A stretch of DNA of 64,000 nucleotides from JAPWJZ01 sp966211335 (GTDB taxonomy: Bacteria; Pseudomonadota; Alphaproteobacteria; Micavibrionales; UBA2020), in contig CBIHNF010000003.1 of the NCBI GenBank assembly GCA_966211335.1, positions 124,001 to 188,000 of the forward strand, in the 5' to 3' direction. The notes under the pieces were generated by a model. That model searched no databases, was not told the origin of the DNA, and saw nothing but the letters and a program-made list of their open reading frames with translations. Shown in pieces: positions 43,861 through 52,535 of the stretch. Position numbers and translations under genes: made by a program. Numbering within the stretch: position 1 is the stretch's first letter; every line of letters starts with the position of its first letter.

Positions 43861-44739
43861 TTAGGCGGCTTTCATGGCTTTCATGACAGCTTCGCCAAGG
43901 CCGGCGGGGCTGTCGGAAATGACGAAGCCGGCAGCCTTCATGGCCGCAACCTTGTCTTTCGCCGCGCCCTTGCCGCCCGCGATGATCGCGCCGGCATGGC
44001 CCATGCGGCGGCCCGGGGGCGCCGTGACGCCTGCGATAAAGCCGGCGATGGGTTTTTTGTTTTTGTAGTTCTTGTAGAATTCGGCCGCGTCTTCTTCCGC
44101 CGAGCCGCCGATTTCCCCGATCATGAGAATGCCTTCGGTTTCGGGATCGTCGAGGAAGAGCTTCAGCGCGTCGATGAAGTTGGTGCCGTTGACGGGGTCG
44201 CCGCCGATGCCGATGCAGGTCGTCTGGCCGAGGCCATTCGCCGTCGTCTGCGCCACCGCTTCATAGGTCAGCGTGCCGGAGCGGGAGACGATGCCAACCT
44301 TGCCGCGTTTGTGGATGTGGCCGGGCATAATGCCGATTTTGCATTCGCCGGGGGTGATGACGCCGGGGCAGTTGGGGCCGATAAGGCGCGTCTTCGACTT
44401 GTTCAGTTTTTCGCGCACCTTCACCATGTCGAGCACCGGAATGCCTTCGGTGATGCAGATGACGAGGTCGAGGTTCGCGTCAATCGCTTCCAGAATGGCG
44501 TCGGCTGCGAAGGGAGGCGGCACGTAAATGACGGAGGCGTTGGCGCCGGTATCATTCACCGCTTCCTTCACGGTGTTGAAGACCGGCAGGTCAAGGTGCT
44601 TGGTGCCGCCTTTGCCGGGCGTCACGCCGCCGACCATCTTCGTTCCGTAGGCAATCGCCTGTTCGGAGTGGAAGGTGCCTTGCGCGCCGGTGAAGCCCTG
44701 GCAGATGACTTTGGTATTTTTGTTGATGAGTACAGCCAT
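43861..44739 (-). CDS. sucD: Succinyl-CoA synthetase alpha subunit
   Basis: With SucC it converts succinyl-CoA to succinate with formation of ATP or GTP. The 292-residue protein has the CoA-binding Rossmann domain (VICQGFTGAQGTFHSEQAI), the phospho-loop IVSRSGTLTYEAV, and the phosphorylated histidine in RRMGHAGAIIAGGKG. Length is standard. It starts one base after the sucC stop, so the subunits are made from one message. Confidence 0.97.
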   Translation of the reverse strand: MAVLINKNTKVICQGFTGAQGTFHSEQAIAYGTKMVGGVTPGKGGTKHLDLPVFNTVKEAVNDTGANASVIYVPPPFAADAILEAIDANLDLVICITEGIPVLDMVKVREKLNKSKTRLIGPNCPGVITPGECKIGIMPGHIHKRGKVGIVSRSGTLTYEAVAQTTANGLGQTTCIGIGGDPVNGTNFIDALKLFLDDPETEGILMIGEIGGSAEEDAAEFYKNYKNKKPIAGFIAGVTAPPGRRMGHAGAIIAGGKGAAKDKVAAMKAAGFVISDSPAGLGEAVMKAMKAA

Positions 44740-44740
44740 G

Positions 44741-45913
44741 TTATGCGGCCTCCGCTTTGACAGTGCTGACGACCTTGTTGGCGGCGTCAGCGAGGTTATC
44801 GGCGGAGATGATGTTCAGCCCCGACTCTTTCAGGATTTTCTTGCCTTTTTCGACGTTGGTGCCCTCTAACCGCACGACGAGCGGCATGGTAAGGCCCAGT
44901 TCGCGCGCGGCGGTGATGATGCCTTCGGCAATCACGTCGCAGCGCATGATGCCACCGAAGATGTTGACGAGGATACCTTCGACGTTCGGGTCGGACAGGA
45001 TGATGCGGAAGGCTTCGGCCACGCGCTCTTTCGTCGCGCCGCCGCCGACATCAAGGAAGTTGGCTGGGTCGCCGCCGTAGAGCTTGATGATGTCCATGGT
45101 CGCCATGGCAAGGCCTGCGCCGTTGACCATGCAACCGATGTTGCCCGTGAGCTTCACGTAGTTGAGTTCATGGTCTTTCGCACGTTTCTCGGCCGGATCT
45201 TCCTCGGCCACGTCGCGGAGGGCTTCGACTTCCTTCTGGCGGAACATCGCGTTGTCATCGAAGTTCATTTTCGCATCGAGCGGAATAACATCGCCCGACT
45301 TGGTCACGACCAGCGGGTTGATTTCAACGATGGACGCATCGAGCGAAATAAATGCATCGTACATTTTCGAAATCACGTCGACGCATTTGCCGACCTGCTT
45401 GCCTTCCAGCTTCAGGCCGAAGGCGATCTGGCGGCCTTGGAAGGGCTGAAACCCCACAGCGGGGTCGACGGTGACGTTGAAGATTTTCTCGGGGTGTTTT
45501 TCCGCGACTTCTTCAATATCCATGCCGCCTTCGGTCGAGGCCATGATGGTGACTTTCGACGTTGCGCGGTCGATGAGCATGCCGAGGTACAACTCGCGAG
45601 CGATATCGCAGCCGTCTTCGATGTAAACACGGCGCACTTCCTGACCCGTCGGGCCTGTCTGATGCGTAATCAGCTGCATGCCGATCATTTTCTTGGCGGC
45701 TGCCTGAACGTCGTCAATCGATTTGACAACCTTGACGCCGCCGCCCTTGCCTCTACCGCCCGCGTGAATTTGCGCTTTCACGACATAGACGGGACCGGGC
45801 AGTGATTTTGCGACCGTCACCGCCTCTTCCGCGGTATAGGCGACGCCGCCCTTCAGGATGGGAACGCCCCTTGCCTTCAGCAGCTCTTTCGCCTGGTATT
45901 CATGGATATTCAT
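44741..45913 (-). CDS. sucC: Succinyl-CoA synthetase beta subunit
   Basis: ATP-grasp subunit of succinyl-CoA synthetase (390 residues). It starts MNIHEYQAKELL, the family's standard start, and contains YVVKAQIHAGGRGKGGGVK (nucleotide binding), VEINPLVV, MNFDDNAMFRQ, GNIGCMVNGAGLAMATMD, GGGATKERV and NIFGGIMRCDVIAEGI. It lies 24 bp after mdh and one base before sucD. Confidence 0.97.
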   Translation of the reverse strand: MNIHEYQAKELLKARGVPILKGGVAYTAEEAVTVAKSLPGPVYVVKAQIHAGGRGKGGGVKVVKSIDDVQAAAKKMIGMQLITHQTGPTGQEVRRVYIEDGCDIARELYLGMLIDRATSKVTIMASTEGGMDIEEVAEKHPEKIFNVTVDPAVGFQPFQGRQIAFGLKLEGKQVGKCVDVISKMYDAFISLDASIVEINPLVVTKSGDVIPLDAKMNFDDNAMFRQKEVEALRDVAEEDPAEKRAKDHELNYVKLTGNIGCMVNGAGLAMATMDIIKLYGGDPANFLDVGGGATKERVAEAFRIILSDPNVEGILVNIFGGIMRCDVIAEGIITAARELGLTMPLVVRLEGTNVEKGKKILKESGLNIISADNLADAANKVVSTVKAEAA

Positions 45914-45937
45914 GTTGGTCTTCTTTCGTTTTTAAAA

Positions 45938-46900
45938 TCAGGCCGCAGCCGGTTTCAGGTTTTTCGCGACATCGCAGAGGGTTTTGACGGCGGCGACGGA
46001 TTTGTCGAACATCGCTTTTTCTTCTGCGTTCAGCTGGACTTCGATGATCTTCTCGACGCCCTTGGCACCGATCACCACCGGCACGCCGATGTAGAGACCT
46101 TTAACGCCGTATTCGCCATTCAGGTAAGCGGCGCAGGGCAGAACGCGGCGCTTGTCGAGCAGGAAGCTTTCCGCCATCGAGATTGCCGCAGCGGCAGGCG
46201 CGTAGAAGGCCGAGCCGGTTTTGAGCAGCGCCACGATTTCAGCGCCGCCGTCACGGGTGCGCTGCACGATTTTGTCGAGCTTGTCTTGCGTCGTCCAGCC
46301 CATCTTCACAAGGTCCGGCAGCGGAATGCCACCGACGGTGGAATAGCGCACCAGCGGCACCATGCTGTCGCCGTGACCGCCGAGAACGAAGGCGGAAACA
46401 TCTTCCACCGAAATCTTGAATTCTTCGGACAGGAAGAAGCGGAAGCGCGCGGAGTCGAGGACGCCGGCCATGCCGACGACTTTTTCGGGCTTGAAGCCTG
46501 TCACTTCCTGCATCACGCCGACCATCACGTCGAGCGGGTTGGTGATGACGATGACAAACGCATTCGGCGCGTTTTTCTTGATGCCCTCGCCAGCCGCCTT
46601 GATGATGCCGGTGTTGATGCCGATGAGGTCGTCGCGGCTCATGCCCGGTTTGCGGGGAATGCCGGCGGTGACGATGACGACGTCTGCGTCTTTAATCGCC
46701 GCGTAATCGTTGCTGCCGGTGAAGAGGCCGTCGAAGCCTTCGATCGGCGCGGTCTCGGCGATATCAAGGCTCTTGCCCTGCGGCACGCCTTCCGCGATGT
46801 CGACGAGGACAACGTCACCCAGCTGCTTCATGCCGGCGAGGAGCGCGAGCGTACCGCCGATTTGACCTGCGCCGACGAGCGCGATTTTTTTACGAGACAT
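45938..46900 (-). CDS. mdh: Malate dehydrogenase, lactate dehydrogenase-like type
   Basis: Oxidises malate to oxaloacetate with NAD. The 320-residue protein begins MSRKKIALVGAGQIGGTLA (NAD-binding glycine loop). It has the substrate arginines in AGIPRKPGMSRDDL, the conserved NPLDVM, and the catalytic His in GGHGDSMVP. I chose ATG 46900; the frame extends upstream but with no family match. It is the first gene of the TCA cluster and therefore closest to its promoter. A weak TATAAA lies near 46941 on the minus strand. Confidence 0.96.
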   Translation of the reverse strand: MSRKKIALVGAGQIGGTLALLAGMKQLGDVVLVDIAEGVPQGKSLDIAETAPIEGFDGLFTGSNDYAAIKDADVVIVTAGIPRKPGMSRDDLIGINTGIIKAAGEGIKKNAPNAFVIVITNPLDVMVGVMQEVTGFKPEKVVGMAGVLDSARFRFFLSEEFKISVEDVSAFVLGGHGDSMVPLVRYSTVGGIPLPDLVKMGWTTQDKLDKIVQRTRDGGAEIVALLKTGSAFYAPAAAAISMAESFLLDKRRVLPCAAYLNGEYGVKGLYIGVPVVIGAKGVEKIIEVQLNAEEKAMFDKSVAAVKTLCDVAKNLKPAAA

Positions 46901-47033
46901 GTTCTGATTTTCCCTAACCGGTTTTTGAGGATGGATATTTATAAGGAATCCAAGCTGGCTAAAAAGTAGCACAAACTGGCATTGTTTCTAGCCCTTTTTG
47001 CCGTAAATTACAGGTGGATAGGGCGTGGTTGAC

Positions 47034-47063
47034 GGGCTTTTTTCATACATGATAAAAAAGCCC
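47034..47063. terminator. AT-flanked hairpin, possible bidirectional terminator
   Basis: GGGCTTTTTT (47034-47043) and AAAAAAGCCC (47054-47063) form a 10-bp stem, mostly A-T. A second stem, CCTGCCCA/TGGGCAGG (47085-47092 and 47103-47110), lies beside it. Both stand between the divergent mdh and C39-like genes, where no gene ends, so an insulator role is more likely than simple termination. Confidence 0.4.
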
Positions 47064-47145
47064 CGTGCGGCGCAACAAATTTTCCCTGCCCACCCATATT
47101 ACTGGGCAGGTTATGGCAACCGTTTATAGTTTCAGGAGGGGCACC

Positions 47146-47169
47146 GTGCTATTATACCGCTATGAGTGA
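47146..47169 (+). CDS. Candidate 7-codon leader peptide before the C39-like gene
   Basis: AGGAGG (47134-47139) is placed 6 bp before a GTG that opens a short frame, VLLYRYE, ending in TGA at 47167-47169. This overlaps the ATG (47162) of the next gene, which itself has no ribosome binding site at a usable distance. The pattern fits translational coupling through a leader peptide. Whether the peptide is made is unknown. Confidence 0.35.
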   Translation: MLLYRYE

Positions 47170-47704
47170 TTACAAGCCGCGCCACTTCCCGCTGGATAAT
47201 ACCGTGGGGTCCGAATTTTTCACCCGCCAGCAGGATGGATATTCCTGCGGTCCGGCCTGCATTGCCTCGGCCGCCAACGTCTACCAGACCGGCATGACCT
47301 ATGAGCAGGTACGCAAAAAGCTGAAGCCCACCAACTGGGGCGGCACGCCGCAGGAGCGCATGGATAGCGTGAGCCGCGAGATTTTGCCCTATGAACATTC
47401 CGGCCAGCACATGTACAACGGCGGCGTTGCTGTTGCCTGCATCGACCATGGGGACGAGCCGCATTACGTACTGCTGCTCTGCCGCGAAAACGACGAAGTG
47501 ATTTATTACGACCCCTACGAGCACGAATTGGTCATCGACCGTTTCGAAGCGCTGATCTGGGAGCCCGGCTACGGCTTCACGCCCAACTGGACGCTGAATT
47601 TCAAGGCGGTCGACGGCAATACCATCCAGAAATGGCTGGAATATGTTGCGCCGGCAACCCAGCTGGAAAAGAAACCGGCCGCGAAAGACGAGCCGAAGGC
47701 TTAA
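47162..47704 (+). CDS. C39-like cysteine peptidase domain protein
   Basis: A 180-residue protein with the papain-like C39 layout: Cys29 in QDGYSCGPACIASAANVY (oxyanion Gln24), His101 in EPHYVLLLCREN and Asp117 in VIYYDPYEHE. Full C39 peptidases process bacteriocin leaders inside ABC transporters; this stand-alone soluble form has no signal peptide and no transporter partner. Its substrate is unknown. The last 20 residues are Lys/Ala/Glu/Pro-rich. Translation probably depends on the short leader frame at 47146. Convergent with the Sel1-repeat gene. Confidence 0.78.
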   Translation: MSDYKPRHFPLDNTVGSEFFTRQQDGYSCGPACIASAANVYQTGMTYEQVRKKLKPTNWGGTPQERMDSVSREILPYEHSGQHMYNGGVAVACIDHGDEPHYVLLLCRENDEVIYYDPYEHELVIDRFEALIWEPGYGFTPNWTLNFKAVDGNTIQKWLEYVAPATQLEKKPAAKDEPKA

Positions 47705-47707
47705 GCC

Positions 47708-48586
47708 TTACAGGAAAGACGATTTCGCCGTATCGACCAGCAGGTCGGAGACGTCCCAATACGCATGCACGGGTTTTTTGAAGAGATCCGCGCCGTCGAC
47801 CGCGTAATAAATCTGCATCATGGGGTCGCGCACTTTTTTGGTAGCGATGATTTCTTTCGCGCCGGGGTTGCCGGCTTCGGCGGCTTTCTGCAGGATTTCC
47901 GTCCCCGTTTTGCGGTCTTCCGGCGTGCCGGTGCCGGTCAGGAAGCAAAAGGCGTAATGCAGCGCGGCATCGCCGACGGCGACGGAAGGGTCGGTATCGA
48001 AATACAAAAGCGCACGGCCGAACAGGTCAAACGCCATATCGGGGTTGCGCGGCACGATGTCACCGGAGAGGTAAATAACCCCGAGCGCTTCATAGGCGGA
48101 CCCTTGCCCGCCCGCGCCGGCCTGTTCGAATAATTCCATGGCCCTTGTGCCGTCGCGCGGTACGCCCGCGCCATCCAAGTAGCGGTAGGCCAGCTGCTGC
48201 GCGCAGAGGGCGGAGCCGCGCTTCGCCCCTTCTTCGTAAAACGCAATTGCGTTTTCAAGGCTGAGCGGCAGATGCTCCCCTTTTTCAAACCAGGTGGCAA
48301 GGTGCCAGCAGGCATCGCCGCTGCCGTTGCTGAAGGCCTTCTTGTACCAGTAGAGCGCTTTTGAATAATCGACCACGGGGCCGGTGCCGTACTGGTAGCG
48401 GCGGCCGACATCGAGCTGCGCGTCCACATCGCCGTGCTCGGCTGCCTTGCGCATCCACTCGTAGCTGAGGAAGGGTGACTTTTCGAGCCCCTCCTCCCCC
48501 GTTTCATACCAGGCGGACAGCTGCATCATCGCGACGGTGTTGCCGTCGCGCGCTTCGTTGCGGATATCCTGCAGTTTATCGGCCAT
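47708..48586 (-). CDS. Sel1-like repeat protein
   Basis: A 292-residue protein composed of about six Sel1-like (TPR-related) repeats. Examples are AMMQLSAWYETGEEGLEKS, AQLDVGRRYQYGTGPVVDYSK and CAQQLAYRYLDGAGVPRD, each with the A..LG..Y..G.GV..D pattern. No signal peptide, so it acts in the cytoplasm, unlike many secreted Sel1 proteins. It is the last gene of the zapE-DUF2336-Sel1 run (32-bp gap upstream). Such repeats mediate protein-protein contact; the partner is unknown. It ends at the convergent C39-like gene. Confidence 0.85.
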   Translation of the reverse strand: MADKLQDIRNEARDGNTVAMMQLSAWYETGEEGLEKSPFLSYEWMRKAAEHGDVDAQLDVGRRYQYGTGPVVDYSKALYWYKKAFSNGSGDACWHLATWFEKGEHLPLSLENAIAFYEEGAKRGSALCAQQLAYRYLDGAGVPRDGTRAMELFEQAGAGGQGSAYEALGVIYLSGDIVPRNPDMAFDLFGRALLYFDTDPSVAVGDAALHYAFCFLTGTGTPEDRKTGTEILQKAAEAGNPGAKEIIATKKVRDPMMQIYYAVDGADLFKKPVHAYWDVSDLLVDTAKSSFL

Positions 48587-48618
48587 GGTATTCCATCACA
48601 AAAAAGGTCGCGCCTATC

Positions 48619-49803
48619 TTAAGGCCGCATGCCGAAAAACTCAAGCTGCCACGCGATTTCAGCGGCGGTGAGCGGATATTCGGTGCCGCCCTTTGGGTAT
48701 AGCAGATCGCGCGGCTGCACACCGCCGCCAAGGCGCTGCAAATCAAGACTGAGGCGCGGCGGCAGGTGCGCCCGCCAGCTCAACGCCACAATCGGTTTGG
48801 CAGAATGCGTCGCGAGGATGCGGCGCACGACATCCGGCATCGTATTTGCCAGATAGGCGAGCGCGAGGATGACGAATTCCTTTTCCTGCCAGGCAAGGGC
48901 GTCGGCAATCACATCCGGCGTCAGCGTGCCGGATTCCACATAGCGATGCAGTTTTTCTTCCGGTGCCATGCCCTTGCCGACGGCGGGGGACGCATATTCC
49001 ATGCGCCGCGTGACGAGGGAGACGATGGCGCTGCGCGTTGCGCTGTCGTAATCGCTGCGGTCCTTCAAGACCTGCAAAATCGCGTCGCTGACGAAACCGG
49101 TCAGCTGCCGGGCGAGGTCGACGGTCAAATCCTTGCGCAAAGCCAGCGGACGGTGCCAGTCCGGCTGGTGACGCGCTGCTTCCACAATCGCTTCCAGCGT
49201 CGCCGGCAAAAATTCCGCGCCGGGGTTGCTGATGAGGACGGAGGTGCCGGGCACATCATTCGTTTCAAAAACGGCCTTCGTAATTTGCGCGCTGACGCTG
49301 CTGCGGCCCGCGATGGCGGAAATGACCCAAGGGTCGGGGTGAGCGCCCAAAATCTGCAGCATTTCGTCATCATCGAGCGCGATGCAAAAGCGCAGGATGG
49401 GTTCGGAAATTTCACGCTCCACGTCTCGCGCGAGGCGGGCGACGACGGAGGGCGGCGCTTTCGCGTAGTCTTTCAACGTCGATGACAGCGCGCGCCGCAC
49501 GAGCGTGACTTCATCCTGCGCCAGCATTTGCAGGGCTTTCACGGCATAGGCATAAATCTGGCTGTGTTCGTCCGGCGATAAATTCGGCAGCAGCGTGACA
49601 ATACGGGAGACGAGCGCAAGGCGCACATCGACATTGGGGTCGGCGGCCAGAATGGGCGCCTGCTCCATCGGCGTACCTTCAACGCGGAGGGCAACCTGCT
49701 GGTTTGACGCGATGCCGGGCGTCTCCATCAGCGGGCGGCGCTGTAGTGCCATTTCCTTTAACTTTGGTTTTTTGGTGAAAAGCTTTTTGATGAATTCAAG
49801 CAT
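48619..49803 (-). CDS. DUF2336 protein
   Basis: A 394-residue helical-repeat (HEAT-like) protein of the DUF2336 family, common in Alphaproteobacteria. The diagnostic stretch is DPNVDVRLALVSRIVTLLPNLSPDEHSQIYAYAVKALQMLAQDEV, read across residues 54-98, followed by VVARLARDVEREISEPILRF. Its ATG directly follows the zapE stop codon, so it is co-transcribed with zapE. Members have been linked to cell-cycle and surface-attachment signalling, but the molecular role is not established. No signal peptide. Confidence 0.85.
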   Translation of the reverse strand: MLEFIKKLFTKKPKLKEMALQRRPLMETPGIASNQQVALRVEGTPMEQAPILAADPNVDVRLALVSRIVTLLPNLSPDEHSQIYAYAVKALQMLAQDEVTLVRRALSSTLKDYAKAPPSVVARLARDVEREISEPILRFCIALDDDEMLQILGAHPDPWVISAIAGRSSVSAQITKAVFETNDVPGTSVLISNPGAEFLPATLEAIVEAARHQPDWHRPLALRKDLTVDLARQLTGFVSDAILQVLKDRSDYDSATRSAIVSLVTRRMEYASPAVGKGMAPEEKLHRYVESGTLTPDVIADALAWQEKEFVILALAYLANTMPDVVRRILATHSAKPIVALSWRAHLPPRLSLDLQRLGGGVQPRDLLYPKGGTEYPLTAAEIAWQLEFFGMRP

Positions 49804-50928
49804 CTAGCGCCCTGCCCTGTATTCCGGCGACTGCATTTCCATGAGGCGGCTGACCGTACGCTGAAAAACCTCCGCGTTTTCACCGCCTTCGTAAAGCTTG
49901 TCCGGCGGCGCGGCGGCGGATAGGACAAGGCGGGCGCGATTATCATACAGCGTATCGATCAGCGTGATAAAACGCGACGCCGCATTGCGGTTCGCATCCC
50001 CCAGCCTTGGCACATTTTCGACGATGAAGACGCGGAAATGCTTCAGAAGCTCAAGATAATCCAGCGCGCTTTTTGGCTGCTCGCAGAGTTCGGCGAAAGT
50101 AAAGCAGGCGACCTGATGCGCCGCTTTCGGTACATGGATGGTGCGGCCCTTGACGGTAATGTCCAGCGGTGCGCCGGCGTCGCCATCTGCCACGGTCTTG
50201 AATATTTTCTGCATTTCCGCGTGGGCATCTTCATCATGCGGCCAGAAGTAGACCTGCAATTCGCGCAAGCGGCGCAACCGGTAATCGCGTACGCCGTCGA
50301 AGGAGAAAATGTTCAACCGCTCCTTCAGTAGCGCGACAAAGGGCTGGAAGCTCGGGCGGTTGAGGCCGTCGGCATATAAATCATCCGGCGCGATGTTGGA
50401 GGTTGTGACAACGGTGACGCCGCGGTCGAACAGCGCGGTGAACAGGCGGCCCAATATCATCGCATCGGCGACGTCGCGCACCTGGAATTCATCAAAGCAC
50501 AGCAGCTGCGTCTCGGATGCGATTTTGTCGGCGGCGGCAAACAGGTCGTTATCGATGCGCTCGGCGGCATCTTTCCTGCTGCGTAGCTGATGCAGGAAAT
50601 CATGCACTTCCAGCATAAAGGCGTTGAAATGGACGCGGCGTTTTTTTTCGACGCGCACCGCGCCGAAGAATAAATCCATCACCATGGATTTGCCGCGGCC
50701 GACGCCGCCGTAAAGGTAGAACCCCTTCGGCGCGGGCGCGGCTTTTTTGAAAAGCCCGAGGAAGGATTTTTCCACCGGGGCTTCCAGCTGGCGGCGCAGC
50801 TGTTCCAGCGCCTCAAGGGCGCGGCGCTGGTCGTCATCGGGCGTGAAGGCGCCGTCTTTAACCCGCTGGTCGTATATGTCGGTGAGTGTGGTCATGTGTT
50901 TGCGGCGCTGCCCTTTATCTGGCGCCAT
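49804..50928 (-). CDS. zapE: Cell division protein ZapE (AFG1-like ATPase)
   Basis: P-loop ATPase of the AFG1/ZapE family, associated with the division ring in E. coli. Walker A is GGVGRGKSMVMD, Walker B LLCFDEFQVRD, and the family block VVTTSNIAPDDLYADGLNR is present. The start is uncertain: ATG 50928 (MAPDKGQRRKH) has AAGG upstream, while ATG 50895 (MTTLTDIYDQRV) fits typical N-termini but lacks a ribosome binding site. I list the longer form, 374 residues. Nearness to mdh-sucCDAB is usual in Alphaproteobacteria. Confidence 0.9.
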   Translation of the reverse strand: MAPDKGQRRKHMTTLTDIYDQRVKDGAFTPDDDQRRALEALEQLRRQLEAPVEKSFLGLFKKAAPAPKGFYLYGGVGRGKSMVMDLFFGAVRVEKKRRVHFNAFMLEVHDFLHQLRSRKDAAERIDNDLFAAADKIASETQLLCFDEFQVRDVADAMILGRLFTALFDRGVTVVTTSNIAPDDLYADGLNRPSFQPFVALLKERLNIFSFDGVRDYRLRRLRELQVYFWPHDEDAHAEMQKIFKTVADGDAGAPLDITVKGRTIHVPKAAHQVACFTFAELCEQPKSALDYLELLKHFRVFIVENVPRLGDANRNAASRFITLIDTLYDNRARLVLSAAAPPDKLYEGGENAEVFQRTVSRLMEMQSPEYRAGR

Positions 50929-51063
50929 CCTAAAACCTTGGGGTTTTGCTTGCATCATAAACATATATTTTCATAACCCGTGTTTTGCCGTCTGGCGCGG
51001 CACTATATTGCGGCGTATGATAGTTCTCAGGACTTTTTATTTCCCTTTATCAGGAGTAATGAC

Positions 51064-51210
51064 ATGGCCCACAAATGCAAAGGCACCTGCGCAAAAGATT
51101 TCGCTGACAAGGCAAAAAACCAACCGCCCGCAACGCCGCCGGCGCCCCCTGCCAACGACCAGAAAAAAGAAGAGCCGAAGCACAAGTGCTGCGGCCAATG
51201 CAAACCGTAA
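51064..51210 (+). CDS. Cysteine-rich microprotein, 48 residues
   Basis: ATG 51064 follows AGGAGTAATGAC, a strong ribosome binding site. The protein begins MAHKCKGTCAKDF and ends PKHKCCGQCKP, so both ends carry a His-Lys-Cys motif: H3/C5/C9 and H40/C42/C43/C46. A Pro/Ala/Lys-rich spacer without Cys joins them. The spacing suggests one metal site formed by both ends, or two separate sites. A terminator follows at once, so it is a one-gene unit. Not recognised. A metal carrier or a small regulator are both conceivable. Confidence 0.7.
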   Translation: MAHKCKGTCAKDFADKAKNQPPATPPAPPANDQKKEEPKHKCCGQCKP

Positions 51211-51230
51211 GGTTTTGCTGAGTGATTTAA

Positions 51231-51263
51231 AAATCCCCGCCCTCAACCGGCGGGGATTTTTTT
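51231..51263 (+). terminator. Intrinsic terminator after the Cys-rich microprotein
   Basis: AAATCCCCGCC (51231-51241) pairs with GGCGGGGATTT (51249-51259) and T7 follows. It overlaps the 3' end of the convergent esterase gene and probably serves both. Confidence 0.88.
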
Positions 51264-52041
51264 ATGGGCCCTTGCGCAGGTGCTGCGCGATGAACTTGAC
51301 CGAGGCGTCGAAGGATTCCGCGTTGATGTTATGGCCGAGGTCCTTGACCAGCACCCCGTCCGTCTTGATGCCGGCGCGCTTGAGCCGTTTGACGGAGGCG
51401 TTGAAATGCACGGAAATGCTGCTCATCGCGCGGTCGAAAACTTTTTTGAAGCGAGACGGCGGCCGTTCGATGGTTTTGGGGCCGTTGTAGAAATAATGGT
51501 CCTGGTCGCCCATGATGAGCATCGTATCGGGCTTTGATTTCGGCTTCATGATGGGGAAGACGGGGCTGGAATGCGCGACTACGGCAGCGCAGGGCGCGTC
51601 CCGCCGTGTGGCCATCTGCACCACCATCGCGCCGCCGAGGGAGAAACCGTAAAGAACGAGGCCGTCGTCTTTCAAGCCGCGCTTTGCCAGCTGCGCATCC
51701 GCAAACTGGTTCAACTGGTCGACGACCGGCACGCGGTTGAAGAGGTGGCTTAAGGCAAGCTCCAGCCCCTGCCCTGCGTCTTTCGCCGATTTATACCAGC
51801 TATAAAGGTCATCGACATGGCCGACGCCGTATTCGTCTTTATGCCCCTGGCTTGCCTTGATGCCGACGGGGCCGCGCACCAGCAGCACATCCGCATTCGG
51901 CCATTCTTTTTGGATATTGGCCGGAAGGTCCTTGAACATTTCAGGATGGTTGCCGTAGCCGTGCAGGAAAATCACCAGCGCATCCGGCTTGCCGGATGCT
52001 GCGGGGAATTCCATGAAGTCGAAACCGTTTTCGTTTTTCAT
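51262..52041 (-). CDS. Phospholipase/carboxylesterase family hydrolase
   Basis: A 259-residue alpha/beta hydrolase of the Abhydrolase_2 (carboxylesterase/YpfH) group. ALVIFLHGYGNHPEMF is the oxyanion strand. The nucleophile Ser lies in YGFSLGGAMVVQ, the Asp in MGDQDHYF and the His in DLGHNINAESF. It has an insertion of about 30 residues before the last strand (PKTIERPPSRFKKVFDRAM). No signal peptide. Substrate unknown; family members cleave short-chain esters or lysophospholipids. Confidence 0.82.
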   Translation of the reverse strand: MKNENGFDFMEFPAASGKPDALVIFLHGYGNHPEMFKDLPANIQKEWPNADVLLVRGPVGIKASQGHKDEYGVGHVDDLYSWYKSAKDAGQGLELALSHLFNRVPVVDQLNQFADAQLAKRGLKDDGLVLYGFSLGGAMVVQMATRRDAPCAAVVAHSSPVFPIMKPKSKPDTMLIMGDQDHYFYNGPKTIERPPSRFKKVFDRAMSSISVHFNASVKRLKRAGIKTDGVLVKDLGHNINAESFDASVKFIAQHLRKGP

Positions 52042-52181
52042 CGCGGCCTTTTAAAACTCATTCAAGGCACAGCATCTATCCCGCCAAGGATGAACAAGCG
52101 TAAAAGAATGAAAAATGCTTGTAAACCCTAATAAATCCCGAAGGCTTGACCGACTATGAAAACGTGGCTAGAGTTTTGCGC

Positions 52182-52529
52182 ATGAACCCGTTCAAAAGAA
52201 AATTGGCGCCCGAGTTTAATGCGCCGCAGCAATCGCTGAAAGCATACACCATTGTGCTGGTGAAGCCGCAGCAGGCGGAACCCTTTGCGGATCGCCTGTC
52301 ACGCTGGCTGCTCTTACACGGCGATGGCCAGAAAGGCGTGGCGCAAAAGCCCGCTGCCGCCGATGGCAAAGTCACCGTCAACTGCACGGAAGCTGTCATG
52401 GCAAAAATCGAGCGCCAGTTCGCCGGCGATATCCTCGAGACGCTGCCGAAGCCCGAACACATCCGCGGCGCGATCTACCCGCCCAAGGTCGACCCCTGGG
52501 ACGTCAGCCTCTGGAGCCGCAAGCCTTAA
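52182..52529 (+). CDS. Hypothetical protein, 115 residues
   Basis: Begins MNPFKRKLAPEFNAPQQSLK at ATG 52182. It is a small soluble alpha/beta protein with AYTIVLVKPQQAEPFADRLSRW, VNCTEAVMAKIERQF and a C-terminal PPKVDPWDVSLWSRKP. No recognised domain. The ribosome binding site is weak (AGAG, 9 nt upstream). It lies alone between the divergent esterase and the convergent acyl-CoA dehydrogenase. The coding pattern matches its neighbours, so I regard it as real. Confidence 0.65.
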   Translation: MNPFKRKLAPEFNAPQQSLKAYTIVLVKPQQAEPFADRLSRWLLLHGDGQKGVAQKPAAADGKVTVNCTEAVMAKIERQFAGDILETLPKPEHIRGAIYPPKVDPWDVSLWSRKP

Positions 52530-52535
52530 GCTTGC

